64,000 nt of DNA from Granulosicoccus sp. (GTDB lineage: Bacteria > Pseudomonadota > Gammaproteobacteria > Granulosicoccales > Granulosicoccaceae): assembly GCA_023301725.1 (NCBI GenBank), contig JALZUD010000013.1, forward strand, positions 1 to 64,000, written 5' to 3'. Each line of letters begins with the position of its first letter. Positions within the stretch are counted from its first letter, which is position 1. Below are positions 47,993 through 57,158 of the stretch, one piece after another. The notes under the pieces are model-generated. The model was not told where the DNA came from. It searched no databases and worked only from the letters and a program-made list of their open reading frames with translations. A program made the position numbers and the translations under genes.

Positions 47993-48675
47993 GAATTACC
48001 GTTGCGTTTTTTCATGAGATTGATTAAACCGTCAATTCCGCCTTTTTCGATCTCGCTGGCAAAACCGGACCTGTAGAGCGTCACTAAACTGCTGTCATCC
48101 ACAACAATATCGTAGATTCTCCAACTATCTCCGTCCAAGTTCGCCAATTTGTACCAGACGGGCACATCGCTGCTGGTTGCTTGCTTGAAATTAGATCGTA
48201 CAACCGCTCTGTCATCACGCCGATCAGCCCGAAAGGCCTCAAATGTGACGTTCTCCTCGCCCGAATCACCACCATACTCAACAAGCGCATCAGTGTAGGT
48301 GCCTAGCAACAATTGAGTGAACTCTTTGACGAGATCTTTTCGCTGATTGGCATCCGCTTGGCGCCAATGTTTGCTCACAGCAAGCTTCGTCATTGATTCA
48401 AAATCAATGTTTGGCACAATCAGTTCGTCTATTTTTGATTGTAGAAACTCTGGGTCGCTAGTGAGGCGGTCGCCCTCTTCCTGATAGAGCTGGAGCATGG
48501 AGTTCACGACACCCATGACCTTCAACTGGGCTGGATGGTCATCTTGAGCCACCGCTGCAGTTGTTACAAACGACAGCGCCAAAGCAATACCCAAAGTGAT
48601 ACCCAAGGCACCGCGCAAGGCGTTGGTCATAGCATCACTGACAGCACCACGTAGAGATCTGATTAATTTACACAT
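47989..48675 (-). CDS. mlaC: Periplasmic phospholipid carrier MlaC
   Basis: 228 residues. A long signal sequence (basic start, hydrophobic core about 26-40, cleavage near AVAQ) precedes the MlaC/Ttg2D domain: LTSDPEFLQSKIDELIVPNIDFESMTKLAV, here quoted only in part as ELIVPNIDFE, then WRQADANQRKDLVKEF and VWYKLANLDGDSWRIYD. It shuttles phospholipids between MlaA in the outer membrane and MlaFEDB. ATG 48675 has AAGGA 7 nt upstream; a TTG two codons earlier is less likely. 48 nt after mlaD. Confidence 0.93.
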   Translation of the reverse strand: MCKLIRSLRGAVSDAMTNALRGALGITLGIALALSFVTTAAVAQDDHPAQLKVMGVVNSMLQLYQEEGDRLTSDPEFLQSKIDELIVPNIDFESMTKLAVSKHWRQADANQRKDLVKEFTQLLLGTYTDALVEYGGDSGEENVTFEAFRADRRDDRAVVRSNFKQATSSDVPVWYKLANLDGDSWRIYDIVVDDSSLVTLYRSGFASEIEKGGIDGLINLMKKRNGNS

Positions 48676-48723
48676 TAACAAATTCCTTACTCAATTCACT
48701 AAAAATAGTCACTAACAATAGAT

Positions 48724-49185
48724 TCAGTCTGAACCAGAGCGACTGAACAACACCTGACCGATAAGGCGTTCGAGCACAAGTGCCGACTGCGTCTGATAAA
48801 TTTCGTCGTTATCGGCCAAAACCTCTACCTCCGCACCTGGCTCAAGGCCGATATATTGCTCCCCGAGCAATCCAGCCGTATAAATACTGGCCGACGTGTC
48901 TTGTGGAAAAGCGTCGAACTTGGCGTTCATACTCAGATTGACAATCGCCTCGAAAGTTTCTGAATCGTACTCAATGCTCTCGATTTCGCCAACTCGAACG
49001 CCTCCAGCTGCAACCCCTGCACCTGACTTTAAACCACCGACGTTTTCGAATCTGGCCACCAAATGGTACGAATCTCCACCCCCAAAGCCTGTCAAGTTGC
49101 TGACTCGTAACGCGAGCACAAGCATTGCTCCCAGGAACAACAACATGAACAATCCGACCAGAAGCTCAATGGCACGTGAATTCAT
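48724..49185 (-). CDS. mlaD: MCE-domain lipid transporter subunit MlaD
   Basis: 153 residues. One N-terminal transmembrane helix (about 8-28), then the MCE domain (about 38-118; YHLVARFENVGGLKSGAGV, VRVGEIESIEYD, YTAGLLGEQYIGLEPG). Six copies form the periplasmic ring of MlaFEDB. The C-terminal helix (SALVLERLIGQVLF) is present. 37 nt after mlaE. Typical length. Confidence 0.94.
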   Translation of the reverse strand: MNSRAIELLVGLFMLLFLGAMLVLALRVSNLTGFGGGDSYHLVARFENVGGLKSGAGVAAGGVRVGEIESIEYDSETFEAIVNLSMNAKFDAFPQDTSASIYTAGLLGEQYIGLEPGAEVEVLADNDEIYQTQSALVLERLIGQVLFSRSGSD

Positions 49186-49222
49186 AAGACATACCGAATA
49201 GTGAGGAAGAAAGGCATAAAAG

Positions 49223-49996
49223 TTAAAACATGATAGCGGTTAGCAAGAAGTCCAGACCCAACACAGCCAACGAGGAATACACAACCGTCCTAGTTGTAGC
49301 ACGGCTTACCCCTTCAGATGTGGGAATGCTCTCGGCACCTTGGTAGATTGCAATCCAAGTGATGACGAACCCAAAAACCGTGCCTTTTATAAGGCCGTTA
49401 CCAACATCATTGAAAAAGCCCACTGACTCCTGCATTAACGACCAATAGGCACTGGCATCCACACCCAGCACCGTCACTGTGACCAAGTAGCCACCAAAAG
49501 CACCTACTGCACTGAACATAGCGGCCAACATGGGCATAGCCATGAAACCTGCAAGAAACCTTGGAGCAAACACGTGCTTAAAGGGATCAACAGCCATCAT
49601 TTCCAGTCCAGAGAGCTGCTCGGTCGCCTTCATTAGGCCAATTTCCGCTGTCATGGCGGAACCAGCACGACCAGCAAACAACAGCCCCGTGACCACGGGC
49701 CCAAGCTCTCTGACCAAGGTTAGAGCTACCAGGGTTCCGGTTCGGTTTTCCTGACCAAAATCAATAAGGATGTTGTAGCCCTGCAGCGCCAGCACCATAC
49801 CGACAAACAAACCGGAAACCAGAACGATCGACAGCGTCATGACACCAGTGGCATGCAGTTGACGAATCAACAGGGATGGCTTCATGAACAATGACGGTAA
49901 AGCCGTAAGCGTGTGCAACAAAAACATGCTGGAACGACCAACGCTACAGACAAAATCCAGCCAATAACGCCCGACTCCGGCTACATAATTGATCAT
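49223..49996 (-). CDS. mlaE: Phospholipid ABC transporter permease MlaE
   Basis: 257 residues, about five to six membrane helices, MlaE/Ttg2B permease family. Conserved segments: ATGVMTLSIVLVSGLFVGMV, LVRELGPVVTGLLFAGRAGS, and MKATEQLSGLEMMAVDPFK, which couples to the ATPase. It forms the lipid-conducting core beneath the MlaD ring. ATGA overlap with mlaF. Confidence 0.95.
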   Translation of the reverse strand: MINYVAGVGRYWLDFVCSVGRSSMFLLHTLTALPSLFMKPSLLIRQLHATGVMTLSIVLVSGLFVGMVLALQGYNILIDFGQENRTGTLVALTLVRELGPVVTGLLFAGRAGSAMTAEIGLMKATEQLSGLEMMAVDPFKHVFAPRFLAGFMAMPMLAAMFSAVGAFGGYLVTVTVLGVDASAYWSLMQESVGFFNDVGNGLIKGTVFGFVITWIAIYQGAESIPTSEGVSRATTRTVVYSSLAVLGLDFLLTAIMF

Positions 49997-50841
49997 GAGC
50001 CGCCTCCGTCTTTGACACGCTGTTTACCGCCAGAGTGCATACCAAACAGCTCAGTCTCGTAATCCGGCGCCGCAGCCTGAAAAGGGACAGGACCATCAGG
50101 CTTTCCTTGCAGAAATTGCTGCACCCACTCGGATTTTGATGAGCGCAACTGTTCCGGCGAACCCGCCTCCACAACCAAACCTTCAGAAATAATGACGGCG
50201 TAGTCCGAAATAGACAACGACTCGGCCAAATCGTGAGAGACCATTAAACTAGTTATGCCCAGTGCCCTGTTCACCGTTTTGATCAACTCGATTAATATGC
50301 CCATGGAGATGGGATCTTGCCCGGTGAATGGCTCGTCGTACATGATCATCATTGGATCAAATACTAGCGCCCTGGCAAGCGCTGCGCGCCTGGCCATACC
50401 ACCTGATAACTCCGCAGGAGACAGGTCTCTGGCGCCACGCAACCCTACAGCGTGTAGACGCATGAGGACCAGGTGCGATATTAGTTTTTCCGGCAAATCG
50501 GTATGCTCACGCAGCGGAAAAGCAATGTTGTCAAAGACCGTTAGATCGGTCAGTAGCGCTCCGGATTGAAACAACATGCCCAGCCGCTTGCGCAGTTTGT
50601 ACAGCTCCCGACGCTTAAGACTCGCCACATTGAGCCCGTCAACATGGACTGTGCCTTGGTCAGGTTTAAGTTGACCACCAATAAGTTTGAGAAGGGTTGT
50701 CTTACCCGTGCCGCTGGGCCCAAGGATAGTGGTGATCTTGCCGCGAGGAATTTCAACGCTCAGACCACGAAAGATGTGTTTTGTGCCGCGCGAGTAATGC
50801 AGATCGCTTACGCGCACTATTTCCGTATTGTCGCCGTGCAT
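49993..50841 (-). CDS. mlaF: Phospholipid ABC transporter ATP-binding protein MlaF
   Basis: 282 residues. Walker A GPSGTGKT at 41-48, signature LSGGM (the Mla-specific variant of LSGGQ), Walker B IMYDEPFTGQDPI, and switch His in VSHDLAES. The C-terminal extension of about 30 residues past the ATPase core (LQGKPDGPVPF onwards) fits the MlaF tail that embraces MlaB. First gene of mlaFEDCB; mlaA is divergent upstream, 148 nt away, so both arms of the pathway are controlled from one spacer. Confidence 0.95.
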   Translation of the reverse strand: MHGDNTEIVRVSDLHYSRGTKHIFRGLSVEIPRGKITTILGPSGTGKTTLLKLIGGQLKPDQGTVHVDGLNVASLKRRELYKLRKRLGMLFQSGALLTDLTVFDNIAFPLREHTDLPEKLISHLVLMRLHAVGLRGARDLSPAELSGGMARRAALARALVFDPMMIMYDEPFTGQDPISMGILIELIKTVNRALGITSLMVSHDLAESLSISDYAVIISEGLVVEAGSPEQLRSSKSEWVQQFLQGKPDGPVPFQAAAPDYETELFGMHSGGKQRVKDGGGS

Positions 50842-50989
50842 GACGTTAGGGGCAGCTCACACTTGTCTTTGAGAGAAGTGAGTGTACCAGCTTGATCTGC
50901 TCTATCATGTAAAGACAATCCCTCAGCTAACGCCAACTACAATAACGTGTCGGCAAGTAAACCCGAAACTTCACTGGACGCTCGAGAAA

Positions 50990-51874
50990 ATGACTCGCCT
51001 AATTTTTACATTGCTCACGCTATTGACGCTCACAGGTTGTGCCAGTAATCCATCTAACGGACCGGTTTTTGATCCCTTAGAAACTGTGAACCGACCAATC
51101 TTCAAATTTAATGACAAGCTAGACCGTGTTATTTTGAAGCCCGTGGCAAAAGGCTACCGTTATGTTACCCCAGACTTTGTTGAAATAGGCGTCAACAATT
51201 TTTTTAGCAATATTGACGACATAAACGTTGTCGCTAACGATCTGTTGCAAGGTAAATTCAAGCAAGCAGGGCTGGACACTGGCCGATTTCTACTGAATAC
51301 GACAGTGGGCATTCTTGGCTTCATTGACGTCGGTACGCCGCTAGGCCTTACCAAACATAACGAATCATTCGGGCAAACGCTTGGAGTTTGGGGCGTAGGT
51401 GAAGGACCGTTCTTAATGCTCCCTCTTTTGGGGCCCAACAACGGTCGCTCTACTGCAGGATTTCTGGTTGAAGGCCAAACGACATCGTTGGGCGCACTCA
51501 CCAACGATGCAGACTTCGTATTTCCCCTCTCAATCCTAAACATTGTCGCACTGCGTGCCCGGTTATTATCTGCAGGCAACCTACTCGACAGCGCCGCCCT
51601 TGACCCCTATCTTGTGATTCGCGACTTCTGGATCAGACAACATCGCCGCGCCACATGTGATGGGCTGTGCGACACAAAACTGGACACAGCAGGCTCATCA
51701 GATTTTGACGAGTTAGATGCATTAGACGAACTAGACGAACTGGACGAACTAGACGAACTGGACGAGCTAGACGAACTGGACGAACTAGACGAACTGGACG
51801 AACTGGACGAACTAGACGAACTGGACGAACTGGACGAACTGGACGAACTGGACGAACTGGATAAATTAGACTAG
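50990..51874 (+). CDS. mlaA: Outer-membrane lipid asymmetry lipoprotein MlaA (VacJ) with (LDE)15 tail
   Basis: 294 residues from the ATG giving a proper lipoprotein signal (LTLTGC, Cys17); the frame is open from 50882 but the extra residues would bury that signal. The MlaA domain spans about 25-225: FDPLETVNRPIFKFNDKLDR, NNFFSNIDDINVVANDLL, GRFLLNTTVGILGFIDVGT, GVWGVGEGPFLMLPLLGP. MlaA removes mislocalised phospholipids from the outer leaflet and hands them to MlaC. After the domain comes an unusual acidic C-terminus: 15 uninterrupted Leu-Asp-Glu triplets, then LDKLD. MlaA is usually found divergent from or away from the mla operon; here it is divergent from mlaF. Confidence 0.93.
   Translation: MTRLIFTLLTLLTLTGCASNPSNGPVFDPLETVNRPIFKFNDKLDRVILKPVAKGYRYVTPDFVEIGVNNFFSNIDDINVVANDLLQGKFKQAGLDTGRFLLNTTVGILGFIDVGTPLGLTKHNESFGQTLGVWGVGEGPFLMLPLLGPNNGRSTAGFLVEGQTTSLGALTNDADFVFPLSILNIVALRARLLSAGNLLDSAALDPYLVIRDFWIRQHRRATCDGLCDTKLDTAGSSDFDELDALDELDELDELDELDELDELDELDELDELDELDELDELDELDELDELDKLD
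51722..51856 (+). repeat. 9-bp coding tandem repeat (Leu-Asp-Glu x15) in mlaA
   Basis: Fifteen 9-bp units of CTRGACGAA type (CTAGACGAA or CTGGACGAA, one with GAG and the first with TTA) encode 15 consecutive LDE triplets. CTA and CTG units partly alternate, giving an 18-bp higher-order pattern near the start and long identical CTG runs near the end, as expected from slippage. Since 9 is divisible by 3, copy-number change alters tail length without frameshift. The antisense frame is also open (Arg-Pro-Val repeats) but is a by-product. Confidence 0.97.
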
Positions 51875-51907
51875 CCAAGCGCACAGAACCAGCATTCAAC
51901 ACAATAG

Positions 51908-52888
51908 ATGACTAAGGCCCCAAACAAAGAAGCGCTTGCAACACTGGCAAAATCGGTTCTGCGCATCGAAGCTGATGCCGTACTAGCGTTGCAAGATCGG
52001 ATTGATGACAACTTCTACCAAGCCTGCCAAATTCTACTGGCCTGCGAAGGTAGGATAGTGGTCTGTGGCATCGGCAAATCGGGTCATATTGGAGCAAAAC
52101 TGGCCGCGACCTTCGCTAGCACAGGAAGCCCTGCGTTTTTTGTACACGCAGCCGAAGCCAGCCACGGCGATCTGGGCATGTTCAAGAGCAATGATGTACT
52201 GATCAGCATTTCATACTCGGGCAACTCGGACGAGCTGATGACCATGATTCCAGGCGTGAAACGTCTGGGTGTACCCATTATCAGTTTATGTGGTGAGCCC
52301 GATTCTCCACTTGCACAAGCATCTACCGTTTTACTGAACACTAGAATTGACAGAGAAGCCTGCCCGTTGGGCCTTGCACCAACCGCCAGCACCACCGCCA
52401 CACTCGCACTAGGCGATGCATTAGCAATAGCACTACTGGGCGCCCGTGGATTCACTGAAGAGGACTTTGCGCGGTCACACCCAGGCGGAAGACTTGGAAG
52501 GCGTCTACTGGTCAAGGTGTCTGATGTTATGTTGAGTGATGAAAATCTACCGATGTGCCTCGACACTGTCACTCTGTCTCAAGCACTGGTAGAGATCTCC
52601 AGCAAAGCTCTAGGCATCGTTGCGCTGGTTGATGAACAACAACAATTAAGTGGTGTATTTACTGACGGAGATCTGCGCCGCACGCTAGAAAAAAACATTG
52701 ATATCCGCACCCTATGCATCAACGAAGTAATGACTAAAAAACCCGCCACAATCGACAGTGATTCTCTGGCTGTGGTAGCAGTCTCCCAAATGCAGGAACT
52801 GAAGATAACAGCACTCCCGGTCACCAAAGACAACACGCTAGCGGGCATCGTGACCATGCATGCCCTGCTCACTGCCGGAGTGGTTTAG
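51908..52888 (+). CDS. kdsD: D-arabinose 5-phosphate isomerase KdsD
   Basis: 326 residues: SIS isomerase domain (about 35-180; VCGIGKSGHIGAKLAATFAS, SYSGNSDELM, LGLAPTASTTATLALGD) and two CBS domains (about 205-325). It turns ribulose 5-phosphate into arabinose 5-phosphate, the first step to Kdo. In E. coli and Pseudomonas kdsC, the Kdo-8-phosphate phosphatase, follows; here lptC follows after a single nucleotide, so kdsC must be elsewhere or replaced. Confidence 0.95.
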   Translation: MTKAPNKEALATLAKSVLRIEADAVLALQDRIDDNFYQACQILLACEGRIVVCGIGKSGHIGAKLAATFASTGSPAFFVHAAEASHGDLGMFKSNDVLISISYSGNSDELMTMIPGVKRLGVPIISLCGEPDSPLAQASTVLLNTRIDREACPLGLAPTASTTATLALGDALAIALLGARGFTEEDFARSHPGGRLGRRLLVKVSDVMLSDENLPMCLDTVTLSQALVEISSKALGIVALVDEQQQLSGVFTDGDLRRTLEKNIDIRTLCINEVMTKKPATIDSDSLAVVAVSQMQELKITALPVTKDNTLAGIVTMHALLTAGVV

Positions 52889-52889
52889 C

Positions 52890-53507
52890 ATGTTCAGACG
52901 GTTAGTGACTCGCTACTGGCTACTACTCCCCCTACTGATTATTACTGTTGTGCTTATCGATCGGGTAGAGACAACCGACAGCGTAGAAACCGAAGACACC
53001 ATCGACATGCGCGCCACTGAGTCGGATTACTATCTCAGCGAATTCACAACGCGCAGATTCAACGTTCAGGGCACCGTGGAGTACCAGCTTAAAGGCAAGA
53101 CGCTAGCGCACTACCCGGCCGACAATCGATCACAAATTAGCGAGCCACAAGTGGAGTTGCGACGCGATAATGTGAAGTGGCTTATGACGTCCAAAGACGG
53201 CCGCTTTGACCCAGAACCTGATTTGATCACCCTCACAGGCAATGTGACAGTCAATCGGATTCTTCCTAAAGGTGACGAAAACAGCAACTTGGGAGACATC
53301 GTTATGTCAACACAAAGCTTGCGGATAGCCAACTCTGACAACCGTGTAGAAACAGATCAAGAGGTTGAGATTGTGGCCCCAACCTGGCAATTGAAAGCCA
53401 CTGGACTGCGCACCACTATCGACGATGGGCGGTTGCAACTTCTGGCAGATGTCGTTGCGCGGTATCAATTACCCGGCAACAAGCTTACTGTTGAGCCAGA
53501 ACGATAA
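52890..53507 (+). CDS. lptC: LPS export protein LptC
   Basis: 205 residues: one N-terminal transmembrane helix (about 9-24, YWLLLPLLIITVVLID) and a periplasmic beta-jellyroll domain (about 45-200; TRRFNVQGTVEYQLKGKTLAHYP in part, LTGNVTVNR, LRIANSDNRVETDQEVEI). LptC receives LPS from LptB2FG and passes it to LptA. ATG lies 1 nt past the kdsD stop; an upstream in-frame start at 52860 would overlap kdsD and is unlikely. Sequence conservation of LptC is low but topology, size and order agree. Confidence 0.92.
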   Translation: MFRRLVTRYWLLLPLLIITVVLIDRVETTDSVETEDTIDMRATESDYYLSEFTTRRFNVQGTVEYQLKGKTLAHYPADNRSQISEPQVELRRDNVKWLMTSKDGRFDPEPDLITLTGNVTVNRILPKGDENSNLGDIVMSTQSLRIANSDNRVETDQEVEIVAPTWQLKATGLRTTIDDGRLQLLADVVARYQLPGNKLTVEPER

Positions 53508-53539
53508 GACCAACCAATGACATCAACTAATTGCTACGA

Positions 53540-54040
53540 ATGAAAACACTAAAACGACTTGGTTTCGCGTTGGTGCTATTGCTGATGGTTCACTCTCTTG
53601 GCTTAGCGCGCCAGAGCGACCTGAGCAAGCCTATCGATGTTCGAGCAGATTCGTCTGAATTTGACGAGAAAGCTGGAGTGCAAACCCTTTCCGGCAACGT
53701 TGAAATCACTCAAGGCAGCATGAAAATTAGTGCAGAATTTATATCCATCTCTCTTGAGAACAATGCGCTGAGTGTTATCGAGGGACGCGGCAATCCCATT
53801 AACTTTGAACAGGAAAACGAAGCTGGAGAGCTGATGCGCGGAGAAGCACAGACCGTCATCTACGATGCCCGCAATGGCACCTTAATTTTGAAAGGTTCGG
53901 CAAAACTGTCGCAACCACAGCAAGATCTGACCAGCGAGCAAATCACTTTTAACGCCGAAACCCAGAAAGTCAGCGCTCAGGGCGGAGGCTCTAGCGGACG
54001 CGTTAGCATTCAAATACAACCCCCTAAAAGTGATCGATGA
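53540..54040 (+). CDS. lptA: Periplasmic LPS-bridge protein LptA
   Basis: 166 residues: signal peptide (about 1-25, [17 protein letters not shown]) and an OstA/LptA jellyroll ([53 protein letters not shown]). Copies stack head to tail to bridge the periplasm to LptD. A TTG three codons upstream is possible; ATG 53540 is chosen for the usual N-terminus although no clear Shine-Dalgarno is present. The last codons overlap lptB by 4 nt. Confidence 0.93.
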   Translation: MKTLKRLGFALVLLLMVHSLGLARQSDLSKPIDVRADSSEFDEKAGVQTLSGNVEITQGSMKISAEFISISLENNALSVIEGRGNPINFEQENEAGELMRGEAQTVIYDARNGTLILKGSAKLSQPQQDLTSEQITFNAETQKVSAQGGGSSGRVSIQIQPPKSDR

Positions 54041-54786
54041 GCGAGCATAACCCGCCCGAGCAACGCACTCTAACTGCCAGCGGCCTTCACAAAGCGTACA
54101 AAAAACGCAGCATTCTGGAAGGCGTTTCATTATCAGTCAAAAGTGGTGAAGTGGTCGGATTACTCGGCCCCAATGGCGCCGGAAAAACAACCTGCTTTTA
54201 CATTGTTGTCGGCTTGGTAAAATCCGACAAAGGCTCCATAACGCTGGATGGTAAAGATATTACGGCTCATCCGATGCACGAGCGGGCAAGGCTCGGTGTT
54301 GGCTACCTGCCTCAAGAAGCTTCTGTTTTCAGGCAGCTAACCGTCAGCCAAAACATCATGGCTATTCTGGAGACACGTAAAGGTATTAACCGCAACGAAC
54401 GGCAATCACGAATGGAAAATTTGCTCGAAGAACTGCAAATCACCCACATACGCGACAGCCTAGGCATCAGTCTTTCCGGTGGAGAGCGGCGGCGAGTTGA
54501 AATAGCCCGTGCATTATCTGCCGACCCGGGATTCATTCTTCTCGATGAGCCTTTTGCAGGGGTTGACCCCATTTCAGTGATGGATATTCAAAGGATCATT
54601 ACACACCTCAAAGATCGTGGCATCGGGGTTCTAATTACCGATCACAACGTCCGTGAAACCTTGGGCATCTGTGACACCGCCTATATCCTTAGCCAAGGCA
54701 CAGTGATTGCAGAAGGCTCCCCTGATCACGTACTTGCCAATGAGGAGGTGCGTAACGTGTATCTAGGGGAGAACTTTAAAATTTGA
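54037..54786 (+). CDS. lptB: LPS export ABC transporter ATP-binding protein LptB
   Basis: 249 residues. Walker A GPNGAGKT at 44-51, Q-loop in [16 protein letters not shown], signature [16 protein letters not shown], Walker [17 protein letters not shown] and the switch His in [10 protein letters not shown]. It powers LPS extraction with LptFG (not in this window) and LptC. ATGA overlap with lptA. rpoN follows after 204 nt, the order seen in most gammaproteobacteria. Confidence 0.97.
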   Translation: MSEHNPPEQRTLTASGLHKAYKKRSILEGVSLSVKSGEVVGLLGPNGAGKTTCFYIVVGLVKSDKGSITLDGKDITAHPMHERARLGVGYLPQEASVFRQLTVSQNIMAILETRKGINRNERQSRMENLLEELQITHIRDSLGISLSGGERRRVEIARALSADPGFILLDEPFAGVDPISVMDIQRIITHLKDRGIGVLITDHNVRETLGICDTAYILSQGTVIAEGSPDHVLANEEVRNVYLGENFKI

Positions 54787-54794
54787 GAAAACGC

Positions 54795-54810
54795 TCAGGG
54801 TTCGCCCTGA
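54795..54810 (+). terminator. UUCG-loop hairpin after lptB (weak terminator candidate)
   Basis: TCAGGG-TTCG-CCCTGA is a perfect 6-bp stem with the extra-stable UUCG tetraloop, 9 nt after the lptB stop. No T run follows, so it may be an RNA-stability element or attenuating structure rather than a full terminator. Confidence 0.4.
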
Positions 54811-54990
54811 ACTCATCCACACCGATAGCCGATAAGCACAGCGATTGACGTAGTTTTGGCAAGACCAAGGAAAGTTACAATTCTGTAATGTGTTAATTTG
54901 ACCGCTAAGTCACAAAACGGTCACCTTATTGCATGTAATAAAAGAATCGTGCCGTACTTACCCAAGCCCTACTTTCGAGAAATTCGCTGA

Positions 54991-56529
54991 ATGAAACAAT
55001 CACTGCAAATCAAGATGGGCCAATCTCTGGCCATGACACCGCAGCTGCAGCAAGCCATCAAGCTGCTGCAATTGTCTACGCTTGAACTTCAGACAGAAAT
55101 TCAGACAGCTCTTGAAAGCAACCCCATGCTGGAAATGCAGGATGAGGAAGGCACTGAACCTCGCGAATCTGATCTTGCCAACGAGTCAAAGGAGACTCGC
55201 GACGCCAAGAGAGAAGCTGAGCAAGCCCGCGCTGAAGAAAGTCAAAAGGCTGGCGAAGTGGAACTAGCCGGCGAAAATGCCGGCAATTCAGACGACATAA
55301 TGCCCGAAGACCTCCCAGTGGATAGCGCCTGGGATGACGTTTATGAGTCAGCTCCGTCGAGCAGCAGCTCAGGCAGCTCAGGCAGTGATGGAGAATCACG
55401 CGATTTTACTGAATTTCACAACGCAGGCATTACCAGCATTCAGGACCATTTGAATGAGCAAATACGCTTTGCGCCATTATCAGAACGCGATCAGGTTATT
55501 GCAGAGACAATTATCGATGCAGTAGACGACAACGGTTATCTACTGGACAACGTGGATACGCTGATAGAAGGCTTGAACCGAGATGTGGTAAACCCAGAAG
55601 ATGAATTTGCGCTGGATGAATTCGAAACAGTCTTACACCTGGTACAGCACCTTGACCCGGTAGGTTGTGCTGCTCGCGACGCCAGTGACTGCATGAATAT
55701 ACAGCTTTCACAACTACCCGAATCGGATCTTGTGGCCCACGCCCAGACCATCGTACAAAAGCATCTTGATCTGTTGGCTGCACACGATTTCGCACGATTA
55801 AGACGCCTGTTAAAGATCAATGAAGAGCAATTACAAGAGGCGATTGCACTCATTCGATCGCTTAATCCTCGCCCGGGCAGGCAAATCGTCAACGATCATG
55901 ACGAGTACATTGTTCCCGATGTATTTGTAAAAAAATTCAAGGGAGTGTGGCGCGTTGAACTAAACCCCGACATTGCACCAAAATTAGGCATTAACGCATT
56001 GTATGCGGGCATGGTAAAACGTGCAGACAAAAGCGACGACAACAATTTCATGCGCAACCATCTGCAGGAAGCGCGCTGGTTTATTAAAAGCCTGCAAAGT
56101 CGCAATGAAACACTTCTGCGCGTAGCCACAGCCATCGTTGAACGCCAACGAAGCTTTTTGGAATACGGCGACGAGGCGATGAAACCCCTTGTGTTACGTG
56201 ATATTGCAGAGCAACTCAGCTTACATGAGTCCACTATCTCACGTGTTACAACACACAAGTACATTCATACGCCACGTGGTATTTTCGAATTCAAGTACTT
56301 TTTCTCAAGCCATGTATCAACAGCTAACGGTGGAGAATGTTCAGCAACTGCGATCCGTGCCATGATTCGGAAATTTATTTCTGTAGAAGATGCCACAAAG
56401 CCCTTGTCTGATAGCAAGATCGCCAGTACGTTAGTCGATGAAGGAATACAGGTTGCACGAAGAACAGTAGCCAAGTATCGTGAATCAATGGCAATCCCGC
56501 CATCGAACGAACGCAAGCGCATGAACTAA
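54991..56529 (+). CDS. rpoN: RNA polymerase sigma-54 factor RpoN
   Basis: 512 residues. Region I (about 1-50) is glutamine-rich: MKQSLQIKMGQSLAM then TPQLQQAIKLLQLS, the part that contacts activators such as PilR. Region II (about 55-125) is acidic, with a Ser-rich run. Region III follows: core-binding domain, HTH (LHESTISRVTTHKYI) that reads the -12 element, and the C-terminal RpoN box ARRTVAKYRE (489-498) that reads -24. It precedes hpf, ptsN, hprK, rapZ and HPr, the usual rpoN neighbourhood, and would direct the pilA promoter at 1138. Confidence 0.97.
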   Translation: MKQSLQIKMGQSLAMTPQLQQAIKLLQLSTLELQTEIQTALESNPMLEMQDEEGTEPRESDLANESKETRDAKREAEQARAEESQKAGEVELAGENAGNSDDIMPEDLPVDSAWDDVYESAPSSSSSGSSGSDGESRDFTEFHNAGITSIQDHLNEQIRFAPLSERDQVIAETIIDAVDDNGYLLDNVDTLIEGLNRDVVNPEDEFALDEFETVLHLVQHLDPVGCAARDASDCMNIQLSQLPESDLVAHAQTIVQKHLDLLAAHDFARLRRLLKINEEQLQEAIALIRSLNPRPGRQIVNDHDEYIVPDVFVKKFKGVWRVELNPDIAPKLGINALYAGMVKRADKSDDNNFMRNHLQEARWFIKSLQSRNETLLRVATAIVERQRSFLEYGDEAMKPLVLRDIAEQLSLHESTISRVTTHKYIHTPRGIFEFKYFFSSHVSTANGGECSATAIRAMIRKFISVEDATKPLSDSKIASTLVDEGIQVARRTVAKYRESMAIPPSNERKRMN

Positions 56530-56671
56530 GGAAGGCCAATATAATCTCACCATTTATGTAACCCAGAAATAAACGCCGATCGATAGAATTCGTGCAGCGC
56601 ATATCGTGTAAAGACCCATGTAAGTAAACCCGTTTATATTTTTAACAAGCTGTAATTAACAGGAGATACAC

Positions 56672-56998
56672 ATGAACTTAACTGTCACTGGACATCACGT
56701 CGATATCACTAGCTCAATGCGCAATTACGTAAGCGAAAAAATGGAGCGCCTCCAAAGACGCTCCGACAGGGTTTTTGGAGTTCATGTCATTCTCTCAGTT
56801 GAAAAATTACGCCAAAAAGCGGAAGCCACAATAGAAGTTGCCGGCAAGAAACTTTACGCTGATACCACAGAGCCAGACATGTACGCTGCGATCGATCTGC
56901 TAACCGACAAGCTGGACAGGCAGCTGGTTAAGCACAAGGAAAAGCTCAATGCTAATCGCCGCTCTAAAGACACCTTGATTGTCTCTATCGACGATTAA
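56672..56998 (+). CDS. hpf: Ribosome hibernation-promoting factor, short form
   Basis: 108 residues, HPF/YfiA fold: MNLTVTGHHVDITSSMRNYV, then VHVILSVEKLRQKAEATIEV and DTTEPDMYAAIDLLTDKLDR. It binds the 30S decoding site in stationary phase. No long C-terminal dimerisation domain, so 100S formation would need RMF. AGGAGA lies 6-7 nt before the ATG. The conserved place after rpoN supports the call. Confidence 0.95.
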   Translation: MNLTVTGHHVDITSSMRNYVSEKMERLQRRSDRVFGVHVILSVEKLRQKAEATIEVAGKKLYADTTEPDMYAAIDLLTDKLDRQLVKHKEKLNANRRSKDTLIVSIDD

Positions 56999-57124
56999 CT
57001 GACGCCAATCACACTATTGGCCTACGCGAACCTTTCAATCCAGTTGATGAGGGCGCACAATACCGCCTTCGTTGAAGTATTCGCCGTTTACCGACAAAAC
57101 GCGCTTTTAGCGTGCAGGTAGGCG

Positions 57125-57140
57125 GCGAGTCGGTACTCGC
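57125..57140 (+). promoter_or_regulatory. Hairpin just upstream of ptsN
   Basis: GCGAGT-CGGT-ACTCGC, a perfect 6-bp stem with a 4-nt loop, ends 18 nt before the ptsN ATG. There is no T run and no clear Shine-Dalgarno between it and the ATG. It could modulate translation initiation of ptsN. Confidence 0.3.
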
Positions 57141-57158
57141 TGTTGAATCGAAAGCCCC

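Noticed and set aside
51633-51902. Antisense open frame with Arg-Pro-Val/Leu-Val-Arg repeats opposite mlaA
   Set aside because: It is the mirror of the 9-bp mlaA repeat; repeats divisible by three open all frames. No ribosome-binding site or protein context supports it.
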